Below, piece by piece: positions 33,197-45,035 of a stretch of 64,000 nucleotides of DNA; positions within the stretch are counted from its first letter, which is position 1, and the number at the start of each line of letters is the position of its first letter. This DNA is from Rhizodiscina lignyota (taxonomy: Eukaryota; Ascomycota; Dothideomycetes; Aulographales; Rhizodiscinaceae). The notes beneath the pieces were generated by a model that worked only from the letters and a program-made list of their open reading frames with translations, ran no database searches and was not told where the DNA came from. The stretch is taken from NCBI GenBank assembly GCA_010015805.1, contig ML978136.1:655082-719081 (forward strand), given 5' to 3'. The position numbers and the translations under genes are program-made.

Positions 33197-33297
33197 TGCG
33201 GAAGCTTTTGGGTGTGAGCGAAGACGTCAATTGGTTAGCAGCAAGAGCCAGTTCATCGCAGGAAGTTCATGTCAAGCTTCCACGCTGTGCAACGATC

Positions 33298-33442
33298 TGG
33301 AGGTACGGCATGCCGATCGATATCGTCACTGACCCGCCAGTATGGTCGACTGCAGTGGAGTTGGTGCCACGGACAAGGATACGGAGCGGCATTGGACCAG
33401 TGCGGCTACTGGCGGGCCTGCCACTCCGATATCGATCCTCCA
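33298..33442. repeat. Imperfect inverted repeat in the FUN14-PDX1 promoter
   Basis: Arms at 33298-33342 and 33407-33442 share TGGAGG, GATCGATATCG and CCCGCCAGTA in inverted order, separated by a 64-bp loop; the left arm has about 9 extra bases. They lie in the divergent promoter between FUN14 and PDX1. Confidence 0.5.
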
Positions 33443-33559
33443 CTTCCAGGGTCCAAATCCCGAGTGGCATAATTTTTTTGCGCTGCCGTGGAGTGAGTAT
33501 AGGGCGTGGAGTGCGGCAATTGACTCATCTCCTCACTTACACCTCATTCCTAATCCCCG

Positions 33560-33566
33560 TATATAA
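33560..33566 (+). promoter_or_regulatory. TATA box of PDX1
   Basis: TATATAA lies 97 nt before the PDX1 start codon at 33663 and is followed by a pyrimidine-rich leader (CTCTCTCCTTTCTC), as in strongly expressed fungal genes. Confidence 0.5.
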
Positions 33567-33662
33567 CTCTCTCTCCTTTCTCTGTATCATTACATTGCAT
33601 TTTCTGGCGGCACTCTCGACCTTTCGGCTTTGAAGAGCATTGGAGAAAGAAGAATAAGCAAA

Positions 33663-34083
33663 ATGGCATCGGAACTTCCAGTCGCAAATGGCAATGGCCA
33701 CGCATCGCAGGACATGTCGCAGAACCAGCAGGCCGTGAAAGAAGGCCTGGCACGCATGCTGAAGGGTGGTGTGATCATGGACGTCGTAAATGCCGAGCAG
33801 GTGAGTCTCTCGTCTATGTTCATCTGATCCGTTCGCCTTCCGCAACGTAATTCATCAATCGCATTGGACCACAGCTAACCGACTCCACAGGCACGCATCG
33901 CCGAAGAAGCTGGCGCCTGCGCTGTCATGGCTCTCGAGCGCGTGCCCGCCGACATCCGCGCGCAAGGTGGCGTGGCACGTATGTCGGACCCGCAGATGAT
34001 CCAGTCCATCATGGAGACCGTGACCATCCCCGTCATGGCGAAGGCACGCATCGGCCACTTCGTCGAGTGCCAGATCCTCGAGT

Positions 34084-34114
<31 letters not shown>

Positions 34115-34685
34115 GGTGCTGACGCCCGCCGACGAGGAGTACCACGTCGAGAAGGCCGGCTTCAAGGTGCCGTTTGTGTGCGGGTGCCGCGATCTAGGCG
34201 AGGCGCTGAGAAGGATTGCGGAAGGTGCGGCGATGATTAGGACGAAGGGCGAGGCGGGTACGGGAGATGTCGTGGAGGCGGTGAGGCATATGCGCGCTGT
34301 GACTTCGCAGATCAACAAGGCGAAGGGCATGTCCGATCCGGAGCTCCGGGCGTATGCGCGGGAGATTGGCGTGCAGTACCAGTTGCTGAAGAAGACGGCG
34401 GAGCTGGGACGCCTGCCTGTCGTCAACTTTGCGGCCGGAGGTGTGGCGACGCCCGCCGATGCAGCGCTCATGATGCAGCTGGGTTGCGATGGCGTCTTTG
34501 TGGGTAGCGGGATTTTCAAGAGCGGAGATGCGAAGAAGAGAGCGCTAGCGATTGTGCAAGCTGTCACGCACTACAAGGACCCGGACGTCTTGGTTGAAGT
34601 GAGCAAGAACCTCGGAGAGGCCATGGTCGGCATCAGCGTTGGCAAGATGGCAGAGGGTGAAAAGCTGGCAGGCAGGGGATGGTAG
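33663..34685 (+). CDS. PDX1: Pyridoxal 5'-phosphate synthase catalytic subunit (Pdx1/Snz)
   Basis: Two exons (33663-33800, 33891-34685; intron 90 nt, phase 0) give 310 residues. Pdx1 builds pyridoxal 5'-phosphate from ribose 5-phosphate, glyceraldehyde 3-phosphate and ammonia delivered by the glutaminase Pdx2/Sno. It is a (beta/alpha)8 barrel. Key elements are visible: [30 protein letters not shown] with the first catalytic Lys, [22 protein letters not shown] with the second Lys and phosphate loop, and [30 protein letters not shown]. The N-terminal 25 residues are a variable polar extension. No Pdx2 gene lies in this window. Very strong family identity and normal length. Confidence 0.97.
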
Positions 34686-34900
34686 TGGTATCAATGGTCC
34701 TTGAACGCATTCCGGGGGCGTTACTTGGGCGTTCTTGCTGCATATCTGCTTTGTTAGATCTGCATTGCGCTGATGGAGGCTAGAGACTGTTCAGCTCATC
34801 CATTGCATTTCGTCACGAACCTCGAGATCTTGTAACATCTCTAGCAATTATCATCTTAGGATTAATGAACTGAAAATGCCAAAGAACATCGATCAACATC

Positions 34901-37900
34901 TCAACTCACGCCCATGGCCCACCATATCGCCCCCAAACCGTAACAACAGACAAGTAAATGCCATCCCAAACTCCATGCCATGGCATACAAATACTTGGGA
35001 CTGAACACCGTCCAAATAAACAGGTGCGTCCTCAGCGCCGTGCAAGCAACCATTATCGCGAGCAGGCTTCCTGCAATGAACAGCGTCTGTAACGCCAGAT
35101 ATCCGAACAGTGCTCCCTCGTCGTCCTCTTCGTCCGACCCAGAAGCAGGAAACTCGACCTCTGGGAACGACAGCAAATGTGGGCTCTTCGGAGTCGCTGT
35201 CATCCGTAGCCTCTCGCGCTCCTCTTGAATCCACGCCTTTTCATGGCGCTTCTGATCCCTGATCAAAGCCTGATTGCGGCCGGAAACTTGAGACGCTAGG
35301 AGACAGATGCCGCCCCACGCCCACCATACAGGGCCAGACCAATTGCTCAGGAAGACAAGCAGACCGACGACGCCGACATCGTAACCGGCGACGCCGTTGT
35401 AAGCATTCGAGAGGTCGATGCTCGAAATCGCGTTCGTGTTGCCCAGCGCGAAGAACGATGTATGCGCGAAAAGCAGCGTGGATATCGTGATTTGCGTTTG
35501 CGTTGACTGCAGTCCCAGTGCGTCGCGGAGACAGAGAAATTGCAGGCTGAAGAGTAAGAACAGAGGCACGTTGTGCGCACGGGTTTGCGTGATCAGGAAG
35601 ATGGAGAGAATCGCATGGAGAGCGTCGAATAGTTCTACGCCACGAGGCGCATTGCGCTTGGCCGGGCTTCGACCCCATACCTCGAGACTAATGACCCAGA
35701 CAGTGCCCAAGGCGCACAATAAGAACACAGCGCGGGCTATGAGAACCAGTGATAGGCCTTCAAGTACTCGCATACCGCTCTCCCCAACGACTGGGCGCAC
35801 AATTTCCGGAGCATCGCGCGCCGTGAAGCTGAGTTTGAAGATGAATGCTGGGATCGCAATACCCGCTGCCGCAATATGAGTGAGGACGTGGTAGGTCGGT
35901 GGGATGTGACGGCAAAGGTGGCTGCCCAGAGAGAGAGAAAGCATGAAATATGTGACTCCGACTAAAATCCAGACCGTGTGAGGATTTGGAAGAAGGAAGG
36001 AAGTCACAAAATCCGGTTCGCCGGAGTGCTTTTGGCCGGTCTGGTTCCAGGCTCGCACGAGTCGGTGGAACAAAAGCAGAGCAGCAGCTTTGAAGATAGT
36101 TTTAGAGATGCCTTCTCTTTTGATATACGACCCCAGCAGTGTCTGGAGGCAGAGAAGGGCAATCCAACCACAAGTCGTCCAATACCAGAAGTGGTGCTCT
36201 TCCTCGACGTAGCTGCTGGCAAACATCAGGATACCGTAGAGGACTAGCACAAGACCGAAATACAGGCTAGCGGCATTTAGACGGAAGATGATAGAGCGGG
36301 CTGATGTCGTTGTGAGAGCGACAGATAAGAAAGCCAGAGCAATGCCTGAGAGGAGGTATGCCATGTTGTAGTTACTGGCAGTGCTTGACATGATTTCTTG
36401 AGCAGATTTGCAGAACTGTGGTACGATTAACATTTCCATTCGAGGTTGTTATATTGGAGAAGAAAGTGGGAATACTCACATCGATCAGGGCAGGTAGAAT
36501 AACTGGCGGAGCTGGCTCTCTACCGTCTGAGACACGAATTATATCAGTGATCCTGCGCCATTTGCATACAAGCTTCATTCCACTCGACGATGGATCGGAG
36601 CAGTCAAGTTGTGAATAAGGATGTTCGTAAGCTTCATGCGGAAATGCTGTTTTCACGAGTGTATGCATCTGCCAAACGTTGTTGAGGAGCAACAGGACAT
36701 GATGCCTCTCTGGAATCAACTGTCAGTACGGCCATGATACGTCGGAGTGAGCGATTATTACCATTCTTCCACAAGGGTAGCAGTTCCGATATGAAGACAC
36801 CAAGGTTATTCAAGGATACTGGGAGGCCGAGCAATCCTGCGATTGTTGGCACGATGTCCGATTGTTCGACTTTCGTATAGAAATCAAAATCTTGGTGCGG
36901 TTCGACCGGTGAGTCGAGCCCTGTTGAGATGGATTTGAATTTGGGCGAGATGAAGACCAGAGCGGGAGATGTCTCGCCAGGGGCTGATCCACCATGATTG
37001 CCACCATCAGTCATTCCATGATCACCACATAGAACAAGGAGCGTGCTTTGAAGATGCGGATCATTTTCAATAGCTTCGAATATTTGCTGAACAATCCCGT
37101 CCATTTCCTGTTGCTTCGGTATCATGTTGGGGCTGCTAAGAGTTAGTTTTAACTCTGCTGAAACTGAGAGTCTGTGTACCTCAGCGGCCCAGCCTTATGT
37201 CCGATATGATCCAGTCCAAGATAATGCATTATCAAGGCATTCCAATCATTCGCACGCAGCTCATCAGGTACATGGCGTGTCACATTGTTGTCCACTTCCG
37301 TGAAATCCTACAAGATTCATTCAGCTCTATATGCCTACATACACTCATGCAAAAGGCATCACTAACCGAGACGAAAAAGCTCGTCGTGCCATCTGCCCGA
37401 TAGAACGTCTCTGGAAACAGCTTCAGCCATGTATCGTCCCCATGCATAACGAGATTTCCGCCCTTGGCCTTAATCTGTGCGAGCCAGGTATCTTGATATG
37501 CGAGGGTCGAGGTTGTATCCGACTCTGCGAAATTGAGGATCACATCGAGGAAGGATGGAATAGATCCAGTAGTGATCGCCTTTACCCGAGGCATCGTGAC
37601 AGTGGGAGACGTAGCGTGAGCGGTAAAAGGCAGGGCGGCGCCATTCGCGATTAAACTGTTACCAATTAGTTTCTGAACAGCTGAAAGATATCATGGGCAT
37701 ACCTTTGGGTGAATTTGAAGCCTGAAGACTTTCCGAATACAAAATCGCTGGGTGGGGCGTTAGGACTTTTTTTTTAAAAGCTGTTGACAGATATCACATA
37801 CCTCCTCAACGCATCCACCACCATGAGGATAACCTTGTCAAATTGCGCCGGTGGCATCTCTCCACGCTCAGACACATCATGCTCGGCTAGACCAGGTAAG

Positions 37901-38001
37901 AATGGCTTATATGGAAAGAAGCCTGCTGCAAAGGTTAGGACGGCCGCTGGTATCAAGAGGTTCGCGATGACCAAGGTGGCCATCTTCCAGAGTGTGGTCA
38001 T
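34901..38001 (-). CDS. LAS21: GPI ethanolamine phosphate transferase 2 (Las21/Gpi7)
   Basis: Seven exons on minus: 38001-37802, 37747-37703, 37655-37367, 37307-37180, 37132-36762, 36709-36480 and 36415-34901 (introns 47-64 nt), 925 residues. All phases agree. Las21 adds ethanolamine phosphate to the second mannose of GPI anchors in the ER. A signal anchor (MATLVIANLLIPAAVLTFAAGFF) leads to the alkaline-phosphatase-like lumenal domain: VVDALRSDF, HATSPTVTMPR with the nucleophile Thr, GDDTWLKLFP, HYLGLDHIGH and LCGDHGMTDGGNHGG for metal binding. The long last exon encodes about 10 membrane helices. Exon 2 has only 45 nt. It is convergent with PDX1, 215 bp apart. Confidence 0.93.
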
Positions 38002-38541
38002 CTCGCAGGTCGAAGGGAATCAAGGGCTGACGATTCCAAATGCAAATGTTGTAGATCACGAAGCTCCATAGCTTGTTAGAAACAGCTACTAATTCCCTCA
38101 GAACACATGATTGGCGGCGGTGTCGAAGTGGGCAACTTTGCTTGCTCTCCGCCAGACGCGTTCAACCTTGCAGGGACGTGTACCTGTTTGGCGCGCTAGC
38201 TGTTCTTAGCTGGTAAAATACAGGCGTAGGAAGGCTTTGCAGTATCTACGCAGTTAGGAAGCAAAAACATATTAAATTTGTCTGAGTGAGATGGTAATTT
38301 TATTTCGACTTCATAGAGTTCGAGTTTAATATACTTCGGATCCTCAAATGCAGACGCCTCGCTATGGTAATTTTACACTAAGTAGCAATGCAGAAATTGG
38401 TCAACGACCCAAGACTTTCGAGCCATTTACGCAACTCAATCCACAACCAGGGAGGGATACGACTTCCGAAATGACGAATTTCGAAATCCAAGAGATTACC
38501 AGCGGGGCCACATTGTTCGTCACACCTTCTCTTACGGGTCT
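38002..38541. other. Intergenic between LAS21 and the ricin-like gene
   Basis: Contains the LAS21 promoter on one side and the 3' flank of the ricin-like gene on the other. No repeat or additional gene seen. Confidence 0.35.
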
Positions 38542-39575
38542 TTAATCACTCAGTTCATTTGGATTTTTAGCTGGGAGTTCCTGCACCTGTTGCTGCGCGC
38601 TGTGCCGGTCCAAGAGCTCCACAGGCGGATGCCCATCCATCTCATATCGCGCTTCGTTTGAAACCTCCTGCACTCGTGTGGAAGGCGATCCATACTTGTA
38701 GTCTGCAAAATTCTCTCCCGATGTTGGCGCATGCCCATTCTCATATGCTGGCGGAGGCAGACCTGTACCTCTATTTCTCTTTCTCCACCGGAGGAAAAAG
38801 AGGAGGGATAGTACCGCAGCTATCACCGCAACTGCAACACCGATGCCGATGCCCGCTGCTGCACCAGGTGAGAGTCCCGAGCTTGGTGAGGAGTTTGAGG
38901 GGTTCGTTGGTGTTGATGAGGAAGAGGTGGATGTTGATGAGGAAGACTTAGAGGATTTCGGTGATGTGGATGATGTGGATGATGGTGGTGATGCGTTGAC
39001 GCTGTTCTGACCCTGCACAGAGTTAGCATGCACGGAAATGCTGGCCAGAAATGGACACTCACTGCTCCTGCCGTGGAGTATGTCACATCGTTGATGACGC
39101 CGATTGACGAGAATTCCCAGTGCTGTGCGGGCTGGATTGGTTCCTCCACAGTCGTGCTCGACATGAACAACGGGTTTCCTCTGTGGCAATCCAAATTATA
39201 CCTCGTCCCGTTCCCGATATTCTGTAACTTCTGAAACTGGTCTGAGTCCCAATTCGAGATATCCCACTTTTGCGTTGGATCATCAGCCGTGTCGACCATG
39301 CACGGGTGCGTCTTGCTCGCATCTATCTCAGTTGGCGCGGCGCATACTCCTAGCTGTTTCCCTATTCCAGTGCGTTGGTTGCGCAGTATGGCGCTGCCGT
39401 TCTTGAGGGTAAAGATCTGCCAGTTCTGGAAGTCGGTTGGGCCCGCAGCGGCCATAACCAGTGCGGTCGTCGGATTACCATTCCCATCTTTGACGATCTG
39501 CAGCGAGGAATTGAAATCGACGCGCGACTCTGTGATTTGGTACCACGTATTGCTGTCAAAGTTTGGTGCGGACAT
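38542..39575 (-). CDS. Ricin-B-like beta-trefoil protein with C-terminal membrane anchor
   Basis: Two exons (39575-39063, 39012-38542; intron 50 nt, phase 0) give 327 residues. Residues 1-165 look like a ricin-B/beta-trefoil lectin: WYQITESRVDFNSSLQIV, FQNWQIFTLKNGSAILRN, DPTQKWDISNW, RYNLDCHRGNPLFMS and QHWEFSSIG, with the recurring Q-x-W signature about every 40-50 residues. A Ser/Thr/Pro linker (SSTSSTSPKSSKSSSS) follows, then GAAAGIGIGVAVAVIAAVLSLLFF as a transmembrane helix with RWRKRNRG just inside, and a cytosolic tail. No N-terminal signal peptide is visible, so the C-terminal helix may serve as signal anchor. I infer a surface carbohydrate-binding protein; ligand unknown. Confidence 0.78.
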
Positions 39576-41915
39576 GATCGCGGTGGAATAACCGGCCGAG
39601 TCTTACAGCGCAAAATCGAAGTAGAGCTGTAAAAGGCGCAGCCGAAACTGCTGCGACGCAAAGGAATATGCGCCAAAGCTATAGAGAACAGAGCATATTG
39701 GGCACGAAAAGAGGTTGACGGGAAGGGGAAAGGAGGTGTTGGAGAAGAACTGAGGAATGCCCTACCATCGCGTTCGGACATGCTATTCTTCTTCTACGAT
39801 TTCCTAACGAATAGCGTTGCCAAGGGCGCCTGGTCGATAATTTCCACCACAGCCCGACTCTCCAATACGTTGAGGCTCCCGGACCCCTGCAACCGTTGGA
39901 GATTCAGGGCTGGCTGCTATTTAAAGTAGTCTCATGCGGCTTGGTTCCAATCGGCAACTTTTTGGCCCCCAACTCCGGTCAGTCACTTGGAATTCTGAAC
40001 TGCAGTTCTCAATTTATTTCTCAGGCCTCTCGGACGAAAACGATCTTGAAACCGGAATGCGAGGTTGGGGTACAAGATTCGGTAGCTTTGTTGTTGGTCA
40101 GCGTTCTCGCGACAGACTCCTCTTCCAGCCCTCGACACGGCAACAACCCTCCTGAGCGATAGTTGACAACAAGGCAGCGAGCGACGTATAAGGAAGGACG
40201 CCTCTGGAATAGGCAGCAGCGAAAGATGAATAAATTCGAAATGGAAACCCCGCTGATCTTAATAGAAGAAGAATGTGTAAGGACTTAGTCGCCATCTGGG
40301 GCCATGTCGATGGCGTAGCAGTAACGTGAAAAGGACTAAGTCTTGCCACTCTGTCATCCTATCGACTCATGGGCCCTCGCAACCTCACCATGCGGACATC
40401 GCTTGTCTTTAAATCCTCTGGTCACAACTGATATGCCGGATGCATTATAGATCCGCTACTGCTATTAGTGCACCCACGCGTCCGAAGCTTCGACGGGGGC
40501 TTGCATTCTGGATGAGCCTCTTTCCTATGCACAGTCAGTGTGATTCCAGATTCTACTTGGTCGATTTCGGTTATAGAATAAGCCCATAGGCAGGCCGCAG
40601 ATGCCATCTACTGCACTGGTTGCGAAGGTGTTTTGTTTTGTCACGTTTCCTGCCTTCTAAGGAAACTAGCGAATCAGTTGCGCAGACCTGTATCTCTGAG
40701 GCGCGGTTGCCATGGAGAGTTCAAGAGCAAGGGCTGAGTGCAAACTCTTTCAATTCTGGAGGATCCGAGTAATAACTGCTGCTTCTTCATATAAATCGAC
40801 GAGACACGATGGTGAGCATTTAATCGAAGCTTTTGTTGAAGCTGTTGAAGCCTTTGTCAGGCCGACGAGTTTTGCGCCAAGCTTTGGGTACCCTGGACCG
40901 CTTAAGCTACCAGTTTCCGGGTGGGGTAAGGTACCTGCGGAGCACTGCCACGTACCGAATATTTCGCACTGGCAAGTCGCTTTCTATATAACGTCAATCT
41001 TACATCGACACTCATCGTAGGCACTCAGATAACAGTGTGAAAGTCGGGCTAACCTGATATAGTATAGTACAAGCCATTCTTCCACTCACTACATAAGACA
41101 GAGCTGGGCGCAGGGTTTAACTTTCAAGAGCTGCTACTAACCATAGATAGTATAATCGTTGAGGCTTTGGCTTATGGAGCTAGTCTGAGTTCCTGAGGTA
41201 AATCCATGCCAGTTGTTTGGTCTCAGTTGAGCGCAGACAGCTGCGCACCCACCTTGCGAGCCTTGCGAATCTTGCGAACATCGCCAAGCCCCGGTGCTTA
41301 AGGAATCCCCAGTGTCTGAGGCGGGCTTATCTGCTTGGTCACTCATTTTCGATCATGCATTTGCCAATTGGGACGTCGACGTCGCCATCAACCGTTAGGT
41401 TAGAGTCAGAAGCGCTACCGCAGAGTACAGGAAGCATGTTATAACCGGAACCGCCCCACTCCATCCGCAGTTGTCTGTCGTGTCAAAAGTGTCAAAGCAT
41501 TGGGGGTTCTTTATTCTGGGGATGACGAATTTAGATCATCTTTATTGTACTTTGCTGTACTTATTATCGTGCGCCGCGTGCGACTTGTATATAGAGGCCG
41601 TCTGCATTGCGTTACCGCTAGTTGACTCTACTAGGTTCGTACATGTTTCTTATTATTCTACTTTTACTATACTAGCCTCTTGAAATCTCACCGTCAATTT
41701 CACCGCTGCAATCGTGATTTGCACGAAATAGCATCCATCGTTGTTGGAGTGCTCCAAGTTTGAGCCGCTCGAGTGGATCAGATTCACGAATACGTTTATT
41801 CAGCTCAGCCAGCCTGTCCGACCTGCTTGCCCTTAATATTATCATTTATGTCATATATTTGATTCCTTCGTCCTCCAATTGTGGTCTGCGAATCGCCCTG
41901 CGGCGTGGAACGAAG
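39576..41915. other. 2.3-kb gene-free stretch
   Basis: Flanks the 5' side of the ricin-like gene and of the S28 peptidase gene. Short open frames have no domains and overlap on opposite strands. No tandem repeat was recognised. Composition changes to AT-rich near 41500-41690. Confidence 0.35.
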
Positions 41916-44052
41916 ATGTACAAGTGGATAATCACCCTTCTGGCTGCTACGGCTGTCATACGACATGTCGATGCAATCAATGGCGGACATAGCGCCAAGT
42001 ATCGAATGATGGCAAACGTGGGCCTAAACCCTGATGGCAGTCCAGCCGCCAAAGCAGTGAGGTCGATTGGAAGATAGGATAGCGAGGCGAGACGTCTACT
42101 TGTCCGACAGTCGTCCAACTCAACAGAGAACATTAGGCCTGAGTTCGTCCGCATACCACTGAATCATTTTGTGAGTAATCTTTCTTACGTTTGCAATATT
42201 CCTTCGCTGGGATCACGGAATTCACCACTGTCCGTGTTTTCAAGCTCCTCGGGAGTTTCAGCTCAGTTGCAAATGCATTTATTCCACCATTAGATCCTTA
42301 TTGATGACAGCCCAAACTTAGAACTCTACTAACATTGTCAATGTGCCTCAGGCAGATGGCACAGCCAGTGGCGAGTTGTATTCCAATCGTTTTTGGGTTG
42401 CCGAGTCTGGGTACAAACCAGGAGGCCCAGTTTTTCTCTTCGATGTCGGAGAGAGCGAGGCGGCGTCAAGCGTACAATCCCAACTGCAGGACCCAACATC
42501 ATTCTTCAAGCAAATTGTAGACCAATTCGGTGGCATTGGCATTGTTTGGGAGCATCGATTTTACGGCAGTTCCACCCCCTTCAACATAACCACCAGTACG
42601 CCTGCCACGCACTTCAAGTATCTCACCATCGAGCAAGCGCTAGCAGATGTTGTATTTTTTGCATCCCAGTTTTCGCGCCCTAGCATGCCGGACGTGGACC
42701 TGACTCCTACTGGAACTCCGTGGGTCTTCCTTGGTGCCAGCTATTCCGGCACTCGTGCAGCGTTCATGCGAAACTTCTATCCAAAAACAATAACTGCATC
42801 ATATGCGTCTTCCGCTCCTGTTCAAGCGTCTATCGACATGTCTTTTTACTTCGAGCCTGTATGGCAAGGTATGAACCACTACGGATTTGGCAACTGCACC
42901 AAAGATATCCAGGCCGCAACGCAAGCAATGGACATGATCATGGAAGATTCCACCGCTGCTGCGGATCTGAAAGAGACGTTCTTTGGTCCTGAAGCACGAA
43001 ATAACTCCAATGCCGGCATGGCTGATGCGCTTGCGAGTCTCTTTCCCCAGTTTCAGAGTTTCGGGGTCGAAGGCGGTTCTGAAAGTTTACGTTCCTTTTG
43101 CGAATGGATGGAAACAGACCCCAAGACAAACGCAACCGCTCCATCGGAGGGCTTTGCTCCGTCGAAAGGCGTGAACTATACGATCAATAGATGGTCGTCG
43201 TGGCCATTCATGGTATCAACGGTAAACGATAACCTCGAGACTAACTGCAAAGGTAAGCCAAACTATTCGCGGCATACAATGTCCCTTACACTTGCTACCT
43301 CTTGGAAAGTTCGAGAGCGTATGAAGTCTATCGGCACTGCATTGGGAGGATGTTCACAAAGAAGTGTCGTAGTCTGCTTCACTTTGAGAGACCTCAGGTG
43401 TACTAACAAAAGTCTCCCATTAGGCACCGACAACACTACCGCCACGAGTTGTCTGTTTGAATCCATAGCCACTGATGCTGATAGCATTGCCTGGGCATGG
43501 CAGCATTGCACACAATGGGGCTTCCTCCCGTACGCCAACCTCGGTCCACATCAGCTGATTAGCAAATATAACGACCTTCAGCATCAGCTTGATATATGCC
43601 AACGTCAATTTCCCGACGGCAAAGCCAGCGGACTCCTTCCATTGGTCCCACAAGCTGACAAAACAAATGCTTTCTTCGGCGGGTGGACGATTCGGCCGTC
43701 GAATACATTTTGGTCCGGTGGCGAGTTCGATCCATGGAGGACGCTTTCTCCGCTATCTGATGAGTGGTTCGCACCGAATGTAACCGAGGAGCAGGCCATT
43801 CCAAGCTGCGGCGCGGCGACGTCTGAAGATAAGATCTTTAGCTACACCATGCCAGATGCTGAGCATGGTTTTGACCTTGGCCGTGGCACAACATTCCCTG
43901 CAGATGCACCCTCGCGAGAGTTTTTCACCGATGCTTTGAGTCAGTGGTTGGAGTGCTGGAAGAAGGGAGTGCAACCAGAAGATCCGGCCTCCATCTTACG
44001 CCATGGGGGGAGTGGATTTGCGCTGCAGAGAAATGTCACTGTTAGGGCTTGA
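41916..44052 (+). CDS. Secreted S28-family serine carboxypeptidase (prolyl carboxypeptidase type)
   Basis: My model has four exons: 41916-42056, 42111-42170, 42352-43252 and 43424-44052 (introns 54, 181 and 171 nt), 576 residues. Residues 1-20 are a signal peptide. The S28 start, EFVRIPLNHF-ADGTASGELYSNRFWV, spans the second intron. The catalytic Ser is near residue 197 in LGASYSGTRAAF, the Asp is in GGEFDPWRTLSP and the His in PDAEHGFDL, all in the expected order. Many N-glycosylation sites suggest secretion. S28 enzymes release residues after proline, often in acidic surroundings. The first intron removes an in-frame TAG at 42075. The third has a perfect TACTAAC branch site at 43401. Relatives include tripeptidyl or dipeptidyl peptidases, so the exact specificity is open. 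Confidence 0.85.
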
Positions 44053-44572
44053 AGATACAGAGTCAAAGTGAAGAAAGTAATAATAGAGTGTGCTATTGAT
44101 CAGGAAGAATGAACAGGCGTTCCGGATGCGGTCCTTGCTAGATTTAGCTTAACTTTAACTGGCAGACACCCAGAAGAGGGATGTATGATGTGAATAGAAG
44201 CTTATGCTTACAACAGTCAACAATAATGTCCAATTATCTGAAGAGGTTCTGATATGGTTCAAAATTACTTCTGCTAAACCTTAATCTCCATTGTCCTCAA
44301 TATAATTCCCCGACTGGCCGCGCATTGATGGAACCAGCTACAATGGCATCGGCACCGTCCGGGTTCCGAGTCGGACAGCCCCGAAAACGATCGCTGAAGC
44401 TCTGTAGTGGACTATTCCGTCTCCCCGGAGAATCTCTGAAGGTATCTACGCAAGCTCCACTGCGCGACTTCTAGGTCTTGGATACCTAATGTTTAGCGCT
44501 ATAAGAGCGCTGACTGCAACCCTCTCCCGCCTCAGCTACACCATGCTCGTAATTTGGAATCAAATAAGCATC
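44053..44572. other. Intergenic between the S28 peptidase and RMP1
   Basis: Tail-to-tail gap between convergent genes. No feature recognised. Confidence 0.35.
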
Positions 44573-45035
44573 TCAATCGTCCCGTGATATTCCCAGCATT
44601 CCAGCAAACTCCGCCAACGCCGCCAGCAAGGTAACGGCCAACGCCGCGAACTGCCCGTCAGCAGTTAAATGTGTAAATGCACTAAGTCATCGATATATTA
44701 GACATGGCTTCAGCAAACTTGAATGTGTGACTGGGTGCCGGCTTAACTTACAGATACCACTCCTCGACACTATGATCCCGAAGAACCACCACCATCTGCC
44801 TTGCCCGTTCTGTTTCTTCTTCCTTATTCACACCGTTGCTGGAGAGTAGAAGAATCAGGCGTGAAACGCTCTTCCGAAACGACGCAAAGTGTGTGTACCA
44901 GGCACTCCTCGAATGTTGATTCCGACTTCTAGAGTGCAGGGTGGCCAACAGTTCTTCAAGATTCCGGAGGCGTGGGATGAGCGTCGGTGCTTGTTGTTGC
45001 AAGTCGATGGCCGGGATCTGTGATGTTTGAGGCAT
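44573..45035 (-). CDS. RMP1: RNase MRP subunit Rmp1
   Basis: Two exons on minus (45035-44752, 44681-44573; intron 70 nt) give 130 residues. Rmp1 is the protein specific to RNase MRP, the RNA enzyme that cuts pre-rRNA. The signature is seen in LEELLATLHSRSRNQHSRSAWYTHFASFRKSVSRLILLL, parallel to the family's H-R-N-K-N-Q-H-R pattern followed by W and a basic helix (described, not aligned by computer). After splicing, WYLAFTHLTADGQFAALAV continues into a hydrophobic helix, matching the A-F-x-x-L-x-x-D-x-Q-F segment of Rmp1. Splicing after TAT-CT is needed to obtain it, which strongly supports this exon pair. Small size is normal for the family. Confidence 0.8.
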
